64,000 bases of DNA from Betaproteobacteria bacterium (lineage in GTDB: Bacteria > Pseudomonadota > Gammaproteobacteria > Burkholderiales > Usitatibacteraceae). Under the pieces are notes generated by a model, which was given only the letters and a program-made list of their open reading frames with translations, did not search any database and was not told where the DNA came from. Positions 1 to 7,778 of the stretch are shown here, piece by piece; the first letter of the stretch is position 1; every line of letters begins with the position of its first letter. The DNA lies in the NCBI GenBank assembly GCA_016720855.1, contig JADKJU010000003.1, positions 186,001 through 250,000 on the forward strand. The letters are read 5' to 3'. The translations under genes were made by a program, and so were the position numbers.

Positions 1-2
1 TC

Positions 3-1082
3 GCCGCGCTCGGCTTACTCTGGGGCGCACGATTCTTCGTGCGCAAGCTGATTCCCACCCCCTTCATCGACCTCGCGATCTGGATGCTCGTCGCCTTTGC
101 GGTGATCCGCTTCGCGGTGTACGTATTGCGTCATGTGTTGCCGAAGGGCGCGCTGCTGCGCGGCTCCGAGCGCACGGTCGTCATCGCGATGTGGCTGGGC
201 ATCGTCCTGCACGCCACGGGGATCCTGCCTGAGGTCCGGGATGCGCTCGACGCCGTCTCGTTCACGCTGGGCAAGCAGCGGATCTCCCTGTTGCTCGTCC
301 TGCAAGGCGCCGTGTCGGTGGCCGTCACGCTGGCCATCGCGATGTGGCTGGCGAAACTCGTGGAAGGCCGGGTGCTCGCCAACGAGCACCTGGAGATGTC
401 CACGCGGGTGGTCATCTCGAAACTCGTGCAGGCGCTCGCGCTCTTCTCCGCAATCCTCGTCGCGCTACCCCTGGTCGGCATCGACATCACGGCTCTTTCG
501 GTCTTCGGCGGAGCGCTGGGCGTGGGGCTGGGACTGGGCCTGCAGAAGATCGCCAGCAACTACGTGAGCGGCTACATCATCCTGCTCGACCGCTCCGTGC
601 GCATCGGCGACCTGGTCACCGTGGACAACCGGCATGGCGTGGTGAAGTCCATCGAGTCCCGCTGCACGGTGATCCGCAGCCTCGACGGCACCGAGTCGAT
701 CATCCCCAACGACACGATGGTCACGCAAAGCGTGACCAACCATTCCTACACCGACCGCAACGTGCTGGTGAAGGTGCCGTTGACGGTGGGCTATGACTCG
801 GACGTGGACCGCGTCTTCGCGATCCTGCACGAAATCGCAAAGGCGCAGCCGCGCGTGCTGGCGGACCCGGCGCCCGGCGCTTCGATCACCGCCCTGGGCG
901 ACAATGGCATCGAATTCGTGCTCGGCGTCTGGATCGCCGACCCGGACCAGGGGCTGGCGTCGGTTCGCAGCGACATCCTGAAGGCGGCTCTGGAGAAGTT
1001 CCGGGCCGAGGGAATCGAAATACCCTTCCCGCACCGCGATGTGAGGGTCATCGGCACGCCGGCACTCCCGTCGCCCCAATAG
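3..1082 (+). CDS. MscS-family mechanosensitive channel, 5'-truncated
   Basis: Predicted inner-membrane small-conductance mechanosensitive channel that releases solutes on hypo-osmotic shock. The reading frame is open to the window edge with no stop, so the N-terminus is missing; the first GTG at 39 is probably internal. Hydrophobic helices fill the first half. The Gly/Ala-rich pore helix reads FGGALGVGLGLGLQKIASNY, followed by the MscS beta domain (DRSVRIGDLVTV, then IPNDTMVTQSVTNHSY). The end is a typical alpha/beta C-domain finishing in FPHRDVRVIG. It is a larger MscS type than the 270-residue paralogue at 53863. The downstream desaturase starts 124 bp later with its own leader. Confidence 0.88.
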   Translation, partial: AALGLLWGARFFVRKLIPTPFIDLAIWMLVAFAVIRFAVYVLRHVLPKGALLRGSERTVVIAMWLGIVLHATGILPEVRDALDAVSFTLGKQRISLLLVLQGAVSVAVTLAIAMWLAKLVEGRVLANEHLEMSTRVVISKLVQALALFSAILVALPLVGIDITALSVFGGALGVGLGLGLQKIASNYVSGYIILLDRSVRIGDLVTVDNRHGVVKSIESRCTVIRSLDGTESIIPNDTMVTQSVTNHSYTDRNVLVKVPLTVGYDSDVDRVFAILHEIAKAQPRVLADPAPGASITALGDNGIEFVLGVWIADPDQGLASVRSDILKAALEKFRAEGIEIPFPHRDVRVIGTPALPSPQ

Positions 1083-1140
1083 AAACAACGGGTTGCAGGC
1101 GGCTTGCGAAATTCGCGGTCGCGCATCCCCCCGTATGGGC

Positions 1141-1146
1141 TAAAAT
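1141..1146 (+). promoter_or_regulatory. Possible -10 element (TAAAAT) for desaturase
   Basis: TAAAAT lies about 60 bp upstream of the desaturase ATG in the 124-bp gap after the MscS gene. I see no good -35 at 17 bp. A GC-rich inverted repeat and a GAAAGGCG ribosome-binding site follow before the ATG at 1207. Confidence 0.35.
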
Positions 1147-1206
1147 CGCGCCCGACGCAAATCCCGAAAGCCCGCCGCGAGCGGGCCCCCTGAAAGGCGC
1201 GACCCC

Positions 1207-2385
1207 ATGTTTCAAGGCCTCCTGAACCTCCCGTGGTGGGGCGACGTACTCGCTCTTCTCGTCCTCACCCAGATCACGATCGCGGGGGTGACGCTGTACC
1301 TGCACCGTTGCCAGGCGCACCGGTCGCTCGACCTGCACCCGGTCGTGTGCCATTTCTTCCGGTTCTGGATGTGGCTCACCACCGGCATGGTTACCAAGGA
1401 GTGGACGGCGATCCATCGCAAGCACCACGCCAAGTGCGAGACCGCCGAGGACCCGCACAGCCCGCAGGTCTATGGCCTCAATCGCGTCCTCTTTGCCGGC
1501 GTCTTCCTTTATGTGGCCGAATCGCGGCATCCGGAGACCATGAGCCGCTACGGCCACGGGACGCCCGACGACTGGATCGAGCGAAATGTCTATACCCCTT
1601 ACCAGAAATACGGAATCCTGCTCATGGCGGCAACCGACATCGCCCTGTTCGGCGTAGTGCCGGGCCTGCTGATATTCGGCGTCCAGATGGCGTGGATCCC
1701 GTTCTGGGCCGCCGGCGTCATCAACGGCATCGGGCACTTCTGGGGCTACCGCAAATTCCAGACGGAAGACGCGAGCACCAACATCGTTCCCGTGGCCGCG
1801 TGGATCGGAGGCGAGGAGCTTCACAACAACCACCACGCCTTCCCGACGTCGGCCAAGTTTTCCGTGCAGTGGTACGAGTTCGACCTCGGCTGGCTATACA
1901 TCCAGACTCTCTCGGCGCTGGGGCTCGCCAAGGCGAAAAAGATCCCGCCCAAGGTAAAGCTCCATCCGGCCAGGTCGGAAGTCGATGCGCAGACGCTGCA
2001 GGCGATCGCAATCAACCGCTACGAGGTGCTCGCCAAGTACGCGAAGTCGATGAAGCTCGCCTGGGAGGACGAGGTCGCGAAGCTGCGCGAAAAGCAGCTC
2101 TTCGCCGACAACGCCACCGCGAAGCGCCTGCGGCTGTGGGTCACGCGCGGCACCGCGCAGTCCCTGGCCGAGCGCGAGGCCGTCGCGCGCGCGCTCGCCT
2201 CCAGCCCCAGGCTCGCCACGCTGTACGCGATGCGCGAGGAACTGGCCAAGACCTGGGAGCGCTCCACGCTTTCCACCGAGCAGCTCGTGCAGCAGCTGCG
2301 CGACTGGTGCGACCGCGCCGAGGCGAGCGGCATCGAGACACTGGCGGAATTCTCGCAACGCCTGCGGCGCTACGCCGCGGCCTGA
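1207..2385 (+). CDS. Acyl-CoA/acyl-lipid fatty acid desaturase
   Basis: Membrane di-iron desaturase that introduces a double bond (delta-9 type most likely) into fatty acyl chains. All three histidine boxes are visible: HRCQAH near residue 37, HRKHH near residue 72 and HNNHH near residue 201, with hydrophobic helices between them. Length (392 aa) is above the roughly 300 aa core because of a charged, probably cytoplasmic C-terminal extension from about residue 245, rich in Glu, Arg and Ala. The ATG at 1207 is preceded by GAAAGG. The acyl donor and regiospecificity cannot be read from the sequence. The YbjT-like gene follows immediately. Confidence 0.9.
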   Translation: MFQGLLNLPWWGDVLALLVLTQITIAGVTLYLHRCQAHRSLDLHPVVCHFFRFWMWLTTGMVTKEWTAIHRKHHAKCETAEDPHSPQVYGLNRVLFAGVFLYVAESRHPETMSRYGHGTPDDWIERNVYTPYQKYGILLMAATDIALFGVVPGLLIFGVQMAWIPFWAAGVINGIGHFWGYRKFQTEDASTNIVPVAAWIGGEELHNNHHAFPTSAKFSVQWYEFDLGWLYIQTLSALGLAKAKKIPPKVKLHPARSEVDAQTLQAIAINRYEVLAKYAKSMKLAWEDEVAKLREKQLFADNATAKRLRLWVTRGTAQSLAEREAVARALASSPRLATLYAMREELAKTWERSTLSTEQLVQQLRDWCDRAEASGIETLAEFSQRLRRYAAA

Positions 2386-2400
2386 CACGACATCGCCATC

Positions 2401-3855
2401 CTGCCCGACGCGGCGCCGGGCGCCGCACTTGTCTTCGGGGCCAGCGGCTACATCGGAAGCCATCTCGTTCCTGCGCTCGTCGCGCGCGGCGGGCGGGTGC
2501 GCGCCGTCTCGCGAAACCTGAAGGTCCTCGAGTCCCGCGGATGGAAAGGCGTCGAACTGCTCGCGGCCGATGCCCTGAAGCCGGAGACGCTCCCCGCTGT
2601 CCTCGCGGGCATCGACGTTGCGTACTACCTCGTGCACTCGATGTCGGCGGGCCGTGCCTTCGGCCGCCTGGATCTCGAGGCCGCCGATCATTTCGCGAGG
2701 GCGTGCGCGGCGGCCGGCGTGAAACGCATCGTCTATCTCGGCGGACTCGTTCCCGAGGGGGCAGACTCCGAGCACCTTCTTTCCCGGCGTGATACCGGCG
2801 AGCGGCTGCGCGCCCATCCCGTGCCCGTCACGGAAATCCGCGCGGGCATCATCGTCGGCCCGGGTTCCGCCGCCTTCGAGGTGATGCGCGACCTGGTCCT
2901 GCACCTGCCGGTGATGATCACGCCGCGCTGGGTGCGCGCAAAATCGCCGCCGATCGCCCTGGGTAACCTTCTGCACTACCTGCTGGAGGCGCCCCGTGTC
3001 CCGGCGATGGCGGGCGGGACGTACGATGCCGCCGGACCCGAAACGCTCACCTATGAGGCGATGATGCGCGCCATCTGCCGTATCGTCGGCCGGCGCGAGC
3101 CGTGGATCCTGCCCGTGCCCGTGCTCACTCCCGAGCTTTCCGCGTACTGGCTGAAATTCGTGACGGCGGTGCCCGCCAACATCGCGCGCGCGCTCATCGG
3201 CGGCCTCAAGCATGACTTCACGGCGAACGACGCCGCGATCCGGTCGATGATTCCGCAGCGGCTGCTCGGTTTCGAGGAATCCGTGCGGGCCGCCCTCGAG
3301 GCCGAGGCACGACACGCCGTGGCGGCGAGGTGGACCGAAGGCGCGTTCATGTTCCGCGACTACCGTCCCGACTATGCCTACTACGCGAAGCACGCCGGCG
3401 GCGAGGCGCGAACGGCGGCGAGTGCGCGTTCCCTCTGGCGCGTGGTCTCGGCCATCGGCGGCGACAATCGCTACTACGCCTATAACTTCCTCTGGACGCT
3501 ACGCGAGATCGCGGACTGGCTGGTCGGCGGCGTCGCCATGAACCGCGGGCGCCGCGACCCCGACAACGTGCGCGTGGGTGACGTCATCGACTCCTGGCGC
3601 GTGATCGGCGTCGAGCCGGACCGGCGCCTCACGCTGGCCTTCGGCATGAAGGGGCCGGGCGCGGGCGTGCTGGAGTTCGAGATCGAGGAGATCGCCTCGG
3701 GAGAACGGCGCATCGCGGTCACCGCCTACTGGCACCCCGCGGGCGTCTGGGGTCTCGCGTACTGGTACGCGATGTTCCCGGCGCACCTCGTGCTCTTCGA
3801 CGCCCTGGTCAGGGAAATCGCGCGACGGGCCACGGTGCCAGGCACGGGTGCCTGA
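2401..3855 (+). CDS. YbjT-like NAD(P)-binding SDR protein with DUF2867 domain
   Basis: Homologue of E. coli YbjT: an N-terminal Rossmann fold related to NmrA/extended SDRs, then a DUF2867 domain ending in a hydrophobic segment. The dinucleotide-binding motif GASGYIGS is encoded at 2437-2460, upstream of the first canonical start (GTG 2497). Between the in-frame stop at 2383 and that GTG there is no ATG, GTG or TTG, so the real start is non-standard (CTG 2401, or ATC 2392/2398) or a base is wrong. Other family motifs: YYLVHSM, TEIRAGIIVGPGSAAFEVMRD, LIGGLKHD, FGMKGPG. From 2401 the protein is 484 aa against about 476 for E. coli YbjT. Its substrate is unknown. The last codons fall in a dispersed palindromic repeat. 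Confidence 0.85.
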   Translation: MPDAAPGAALVFGASGYIGSHLVPALVARGGRVRAVSRNLKVLESRGWKGVELLAADALKPETLPAVLAGIDVAYYLVHSMSAGRAFGRLDLEAADHFARACAAAGVKRIVYLGGLVPEGADSEHLLSRRDTGERLRAHPVPVTEIRAGIIVGPGSAAFEVMRDLVLHLPVMITPRWVRAKSPPIALGNLLHYLLEAPRVPAMAGGTYDAAGPETLTYEAMMRAICRIVGRREPWILPVPVLTPELSAYWLKFVTAVPANIARALIGGLKHDFTANDAAIRSMIPQRLLGFEESVRAALEAEARHAVAARWTEGAFMFRDYRPDYAYYAKHAGGEARTAASARSLWRVVSAIGGDNRYYAYNFLWTLREIADWLVGGVAMNRGRRDPDNVRVGDVIDSWRVIGVEPDRRLTLAFGMKGPGAGVLEFEIEEIASGERRIAVTAYWHPAGVWGLAYWYAMFPAHLVLFDALVREIARRATVPGTGA

Positions 3856-3859
3856 CACC
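3834..3859. repeat. GTGCCAGGCAC-type palindromic repeat
   Basis: Arms GGTGCCAGGCAC and GTGCCTGACACC (one mismatch) separated by GG. It overlaps the stop codon of the YbjT-like gene, so its last residues are repeat-encoded. A perfect version lies at 50439-50462. Confidence 0.7.
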
Positions 3860-3867
3860 ACAATGAA

Positions 3868-3889
3868 AAACCCCGCCGAGGCGGGGTTT
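3868..3889. terminator. Bidirectional rho-independent terminator
   Basis: Perfect inverted repeat AAACCCCGCC / GGCGGGGTTT around a 2-nt centre, with A-tract on one side and T-tract on the other. It separates the convergent YbjT-like gene and rpmG, so it can stop transcription from both sides. Confidence 0.8.
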
Positions 3890-3916
3890 CGTCGAAGGCA
3901 CCGCGGGAATCGAAGG

Positions 3917-4072
3917 CTACTTGAGCTTCGTTTCCTTGTACGTCACGTGCTTGCGGGCCTTGGGGTCGTATTTCATGATTTCCAGCTTTTCCGGCTTGGT
4001 TTTCTTGTTCTTCGTGGTCGTGTAGAAGTGGCCGGTGCCGGCGCTGGACTCGAGCTTGATCTTTTCACGCAT
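3917..4072 (-). CDS. rpmG: 50S ribosomal protein L33
   Basis: Small basic protein of the large ribosomal subunit, 51 aa, the standard bacterial length. It starts MREKIKLESSAGTGHFYTT and ends YKETKLK, matching Gram-negative L33, which lacks the Cys knuckles of zinc-binding versions. The start is fixed by GAGGAG six bases upstream of the ATG. It follows rpmB by 10 bp in the conserved rpmB-rpmG operon, and the bidirectional terminator at 3868-3889 lies just downstream. Confidence 0.97.
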   Translation of the reverse strand: MREKIKLESSAGTGHFYTTTKNKKTKPEKLEIMKYDPKARKHVTYKETKLK

Positions 4073-4082
4073 GGTGGGCTCC

Positions 4083-4319
4083 TCAGATCACTTCGCCGCG
4101 CGCGCGCAGCTCGGCCAGCACCACGTCGATGCCCTTCTTGTCGATGGTGCGAAGGCCGGCGTTCGTGAGCCGCAGCTTGATGTAGCGGTTCTCGCTCTCG
4201 ACCCAGAGCTTCCGGTACTGCAGGTTGGGCAGGTAGCGGCGCTTGGTCTTGTTGTTGGCATGGGACACGTGGTTGCCCACGATGGGCCCCTTGCCGGTGA
4301 TTTGGCAGACTCGAGACAT
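4083..4319 (-). CDS. rpmB: 50S ribosomal protein L28
   Basis: Large-subunit ribosomal protein, 78 aa. It begins MSRVCQITGKGP and contains GNHVSHANNKTKRRYLPNL and RLTNAGLRTIDKKG, both typical of L28. The start at 4319 is chosen over an in-frame ATG six codons upstream because GGAG lies seven bases before it and the family begins at this Met. First gene of the rpmB-rpmG operon, driven by the promoter at 4372-4401. Confidence 0.97.
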   Translation of the reverse strand: MSRVCQITGKGPIVGNHVSHANNKTKRRYLPNLQYRKLWVESENRYIKLRLTNAGLRTIDKKGIDVVLAELRARGEVI

Positions 4320-4371
4320 GCGATTTCTCCGATCCATCGCCCAGGCGAAAAGCCGAGGCGGAAAGCCGAAG

Positions 4372-4401
4372 ATTATAGCCTAGGGTGGCCCGCCTCTTCA
4401 A
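4372..4401 (-). promoter_or_regulatory. rpmBG promoter
   Basis: On the minus strand TTGAAG, an 18-bp spacer and a perfect TATAAT lie 53 bp upstream of the rpmB start. This is one of the best sigma-70 matches in the window. Confidence 0.75.
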
Positions 4402-4421
4402 CCTGATTCCATTGGGTTTTC

Positions 4422-5096
4422 TCAGAGCAGCCCCCGCTCGGCAAACGACAGGCATGCCCCCGGCGCGACGATGAAGTGATCCAGGACCTTCACGTCAACG
4501 AGGGCCAGGGACTCCGCCAAGGATCGTGTAAGTGCTTGATCCTGAATGGAAGGTTCAGCGACGCCCGATGGGTGATTGTGGGCCAGGATCACTCCCGCCG
4601 CATTGTGGGCGAGCGCTTGCTTTACGACCTCCCGAGGGTACACGCTGGTCTGGGTGAGGGTTCCCCGGAAGAGCTCTTCGGCAGCGATGACCCGGTTCTG
4701 GGCATCGAGGAAAACCGCCCAGAAAACCTCATGGCCGAGGTGCTGCATGCGAAGGCGAAGGTAGCCGCGCACCGCCATTGGGGAAGCCAGGCTGTCGCGG
4801 GCCTGCATTTCCTCGAGCAGCGATCGTCGGGCGAGTTCGAGAGCCGCTGCAAAAAGCGCCGCCCGGGCCGGCCCCACGCCGGCAACGGCGGCCACCTCCG
4901 GCACCGGGGCGGCAAGCAGCCGCGACAGGCGCCCGAAGCGAGCGAGCAGCTCGCGTGCGATCTCGACCACGGGCCGTCCCGCCACCCCCGTGCGCAGCAT
5001 GAGGGCGACGAGTTCGGCGTCGGACAGGCAAGCCGCGCCGTGGGCGGCGAGGCGTTCGCGGGGGCGCCCGGCGGCGGGCCATGGGGCAGAGGTCAT
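4422..5096 (-). CDS. radC: RadC family protein (JAMM/MPN+ domain)
   Basis: 224 aa. The N-terminal helix-hairpin-helix region (VAAVAGVGPARAALF, about residues 68-82) suits DNA binding; the C-terminal RadC/JAMM domain carries the metal motif LAHNHPSG followed by S and D at the expected spacing. The family was named for DNA repair, but its biochemical role is still unclear. The start ATG at 5096 lies only 31 bp from the divergent coaBC start, so both genes share a very small promoter region. This radC/coaBC pairing is common in proteobacteria. Confidence 0.93.
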   Translation of the reverse strand: MTSAPWPAAGRPRERLAAHGAACLSDAELVALMLRTGVAGRPVVEIARELLARFGRLSRLLAAPVPEVAAVAGVGPARAALFAAALELARRSLLEEMQARDSLASPMAVRGYLRLRMQHLGHEVFWAVFLDAQNRVIAAEELFRGTLTQTSVYPREVVKQALAHNAAGVILAHNHPSGVAEPSIQDQALTRSLAESLALVDVKVLDHFIVAPGACLSFAERGLL

Positions 5097-5115
5097 GGGT
5101 CGTGACTCTCTCTAG

Positions 5116-5121
5116 TAGAAT
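5116..5121 (+). promoter_or_regulatory. -10 element of coaBC, positioned for a leaderless transcript
   Basis: TAGAAT ends six bases before the coaBC ATG (5128), so a start about 7 nt downstream would fall on the ATG itself. No ribosome-binding site is visible. No clear -35 was found. Confidence 0.45.
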
Positions 5122-5127
5122 GATCCG

Positions 5128-6357
5128 ATGGAAAAAAAGGGAAGGCGCCGCGTTCTGCTGGGGGTCACGGGGGGCATTGCCGCCTACAAGGTGGCGGAAC
5201 TCGCGCGGGCGCTCATCCGGAATAACGTGGATGTGCAGGTCGCGATGACAGAGGCGGGCACGAAATTCGTCACGCCCGCGACTTTTCAGGCACTCACCGG
5301 CAAGCCCGTCATCACGGACCTCTGGGACACGAGCTTTCCCAATGCCATGGCTCACATCGAGCTTACGCGCGGCGCGGACGCGATCCTGATCGCGCCGGCC
5401 AGCGCCGATTTTCTCGCAAAGCTCGCGAACGGGCTCGCCGACGACCTTCTTTCCACCGCCTGCCTGGCGCGCAACTGCCCGCTGCTGGTGGCGCCCGCGA
5501 TGAATCGCGAAATGTGGGACAACCCGGCCACGCAACGAAATGTGAACCTGCTGCGCGCTGACGGGGTGACGATCCTGGGTCCCGTCGCCGGCGACCAGGC
5601 ATGCGGGGAGACGGGGATGGGGCGACTCCTCGAGCCCGAGGAGCTGCTGCAATCTCTCCTTGCCTTCCTGAGTCCCAGGCGCCTCGCGGGCCGCAAGGTG
5701 CTCGTCACCGCGGGCCCCACCTTCGAGGCCATCGACACCGTGCGCGGCATCACCAACCAGAGCTCGGGCAAGATGGGCTACGCCCTTGCGGAGGCAGCCG
5801 CGGCCTTTGGTGCGGATGTGACACTGGTGTCGGGCCCGACCTCGCTCGCTCCGCCATCCCACGCGCACTTCGTGTACGTGACAAGCGCCGCCGAAATGCT
5901 CAATGCCGTGAACGCGCACGCCGCGTCCGCCGACCTCTTCTTCAGCGTGGCGGCGGTTGCCGACTACACGCCCGAGGCGCCAGCCACGCGCAAGATCAAG
6001 AAATCGGGCGACGCACTGGAGATCAAGCTGAAGCCCACCGTGGACATCCTTGCGCAAGTGGCGAAGATGCGCGGCGGGCCGTTCTGCGTGGGCTTTGCGG
6101 CGGAAAGCGAAGACCTCGCGCAATACGCGCAGGCGAAACGCAAGCGCAAGGGCATCCCGATGATCGTCGCGAACCTCGTGCAGCACGCCGTCGGCCGCGA
6201 GGAGAACGAGGTGACGATCTATGACGACGCGGGGGCGCACCCCCTGGCGCGGGCGCCGAAGTCGCGCATCGCGCATGCCATCCTCGAGCACGCGCTGGTT
6301 CTCTTCGATGCCAGACGTGGCGGGGCGAGCCTCACGCCGATCAAGCAGGTTTCCTGA
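5128..6357 (+). CDS. coaBC: Bifunctional phosphopantothenoylcysteine decarboxylase / phosphopantothenate-cysteine ligase
   Basis: Makes 4'-phosphopantetheine for coenzyme A: the CoaB half joins Cys to phosphopantothenate (CTP-dependent) and the CoaC half decarboxylates it (FMN-dependent). CoaC spans residues 1 to about 185 and shows GGIAAYK, the PAMNREMWDNPATQRN active-site loop and the catalytic-Cys motif ACGETGMGR. CoaB follows with TAGPTFEAIDTVRGITN and SSGKMGYALAEA, and ends with KPTVDILAQV and FAAE. 409 aa is the usual length. The mRNA may be leaderless. dut lies downstream, separated by a large inverted repeat. Confidence 0.97.
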   Translation: MEKKGRRRVLLGVTGGIAAYKVAELARALIRNNVDVQVAMTEAGTKFVTPATFQALTGKPVITDLWDTSFPNAMAHIELTRGADAILIAPASADFLAKLANGLADDLLSTACLARNCPLLVAPAMNREMWDNPATQRNVNLLRADGVTILGPVAGDQACGETGMGRLLEPEELLQSLLAFLSPRRLAGRKVLVTAGPTFEAIDTVRGITNQSSGKMGYALAEAAAAFGADVTLVSGPTSLAPPSHAHFVYVTSAAEMLNAVNAHAASADLFFSVAAVADYTPEAPATRKIKKSGDALEIKLKPTVDILAQVAKMRGGPFCVGFAAESEDLAQYAQAKRKRKGIPMIVANLVQHAVGREENEVTIYDDAGAHPLARAPKSRIAHAILEHALVLFDARRGGASLTPIKQVS

Positions 6358-6405
6358 TTCCCAGGTGAATGGGCATCATCGCCACAAGGCGAGGAGAAAC
6401 CTTTT

Positions 6406-6542
6406 GACACGGATGAACACGGATAAGTGCGGATGAACACGGATCCACACGGGATATTAGCCAGGCTCAGCGATCAACCTCGATAGTTCGATTCCAAAGC
6501 ATTATCCGTGTTCATCCGCACTTATCCGTGTTCATCCGTGTC
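6406..6542. repeat. 39-bp perfect inverted repeat with internal GGATGAACAC units
   Basis: Arms 6406-6444 and 6504-6542 are exact reverse complements around a 59-nt loop. Each arm is built from short direct repeats (ACACGGATGAACACGGAT type). It fills most of the 230-bp gap between coaBC and dut and would form a very strong RNA or cruciform hairpin. No ORF or transposase is associated. Composition is less GC-rich than the neighbouring genes. Confidence 0.85.
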
Positions 6543-6587
6543 CCAAGACCTTTCCTCAATCGTAGCCACGTTCTCCCAAAGCCCGCG

Positions 6588-7037
6588 ATGAAACAACTCG
6601 ACGTGAAGATCCTCGATGAGCGCATGCGCTCCCAGTTGCCTGCCTACGCAACGGGTGGCTCCGCGGGACTCGACCTGCGCGCCTGCCTCGACGAGCCGCT
6701 CACGCTGCGCCCCGGCGACTCGGCCCTTGTCCCCACCGGCCTTGCCATTCACGTCGGTGACCCCGGCTACGCCGCCTTGATCATTCCGCGCTCGGGCCTG
6801 GGCCACAAGCACGGCATCGTGCTCGGCAACCTCGTGGGTCTCATCGATTCCGACTACCAGGGACAGGTGTTCGTGTCGTGCTGGAATCGGGGCAGGGAAA
6901 CCTTCGTGGTGAACCCGCTGGAGCGGATCGCCCAGCTCGTCGTGATCCCCGTGCTCCAGGTGCAACTCAACGTGGTGGAGTCGTTCGGCGAAAGCGCCCG
7001 CGGCGAGGGCGGCTTTGGCTCCACGGGCAAGCATTGA
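6588..7037 (+). CDS. dut: dUTP diphosphatase
   Basis: Hydrolyses dUTP to dUMP and diphosphate, keeping uracil out of DNA and supplying dTMP synthesis. 149 aa, close to the E. coli enzyme. The five trimeric dUTPase motifs are present: AGLDLRA, PRSGLGHKHG, GLIDSDYQG, ERIAQLV and GEGGFGSTG. The start MKQLDVKILDE is preferred over an ORF extension reaching into the upstream inverted repeat, because family homology begins here. The cbiX-like gene begins 8 bp downstream, so the two are probably co-transcribed. Confidence 0.96.
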   Translation: MKQLDVKILDERMRSQLPAYATGGSAGLDLRACLDEPLTLRPGDSALVPTGLAIHVGDPGYAALIIPRSGLGHKHGIVLGNLVGLIDSDYQGQVFVSCWNRGRETFVVNPLERIAQLVVIPVLQVQLNVVESFGESARGEGGFGSTGKH

Positions 7038-7045
7038 GCCGGGGC

Positions 7046-7411
7046 ATGCACGGCATCGTCCTCTTCGCCCATGGCGCCCGAGACCCCGAGTGGGCCCGGC
7101 CCTTCGAGGCCATCCGCGACCGGGTGCGCGCCCGGCGTCCCGAATTCCCCGTCGAGCTCGCCTACCTCGATTTGATGACCCCGAAGCTCGAGGAGGCCGT
7201 CAACAGCCTCGCGGCGAAAGGGGTCGCGGCCATCACGATCTTCCCGCTCTTCATGGCGCCGGGCGGGCACATCAGGAACGACCTGCCGCGGATCGTGGAG
7301 GACCTGCGCAAGCGTCACCCCGGCGTGCCCATCGCCATCCAGACGGCGGTCGGCGAGGTTCCGGAGATCCTCGAGGCAATCGCAGGTTGGGTTCTCGCCG
7401 GCGTTGACTGA
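7046..7411 (+). CDS. cbiX: CbiX-type sirohydrochlorin chelatase family protein
   Basis: 121-aa protein of the small CbiX class, which inserts Co2+ or Fe2+ into sirohydrochlorin and acts as a homodimer. The N-terminal FAHGARDPEWARPF and mid-protein FPLFMAPGGHIRND supply the two conserved His motifs of the type II chelatases. No other cobalamin or siroheme gene is nearby, so the physiological metal and product are undecided. The ATG at 7046 overlaps no upstream gene; it follows dut by 8 bp. Confidence 0.82.
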   Translation: MHGIVLFAHGARDPEWARPFEAIRDRVRARRPEFPVELAYLDLMTPKLEEAVNSLAAKGVAAITIFPLFMAPGGHIRNDLPRIVEDLRKRHPGVPIAIQTAVGEVPEILEAIAGWVLAGVD

Positions 7412-7432
7412 CCAGCGGGGCAGCGCTCGTTC

Positions 7433-7726
7433 CTACTTGCGGGAGCAGATCGAGTAACCGTCGTTCCATCCCATGCGGTACTGGGCATCGGCCGGGAAGC
7501 GAATCTCATCCTTGCGGCCGTACGCCGATTTCCGTGCCGATTCGCACCCGTCGACGTAGCCGTCGCGCACGGCGGGCGGGTAGCCGGTGAGGTTGTAGGC
7601 CGGTGGGGGCGCCTTCGCGCGCCGATCGCGTGCCTGTTCGGGCGTTTCCCCGCCGGGCGGTGCGGGCTGCAGCACCCCGCAGGAAGCCAGCAGGAAGGCG
7701 AAAATCAGGAATGCCGGTCGGCGCAT
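7433..7726 (-). CDS. Small predicted lipoprotein
   Basis: 97 aa. The signal peptide MRRPAFLIFAFLLASC ends in a lipobox (LLAS before the Cys at about residue 16), so the mature protein is probably acylated and exported. A Pro-rich linker follows, then two related motifs: GYVDGCESA and GWNDGYSIC. Each has Gly, an acidic residue, Gly/Tyr and Cys, suggesting a small disulphide-bonded repeat. I do not recognise a named family. It is convergent with cbiX and divergent from the DUF192 gene. AAGG lies about six bases before the ATG. Confidence 0.7.
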   Translation of the reverse strand: MRRPAFLIFAFLLASCGVLQPAPPGGETPEQARDRRAKAPPPAYNLTGYPPAVRDGYVDGCESARKSAYGRKDEIRFPADAQYRMGWNDGYSICSRK

Positions 7727-7778
7727 CGGAAGCCTTGTGCGTTATGCTGCATGCGCCGATTTCGTTGGGAGATTCTTC

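Noticed and set aside
6406..6542. CRISPR-like array
   Set aside because: The repeats are short direct units inside one inverted repeat, with no regular spacers and no cas genes.
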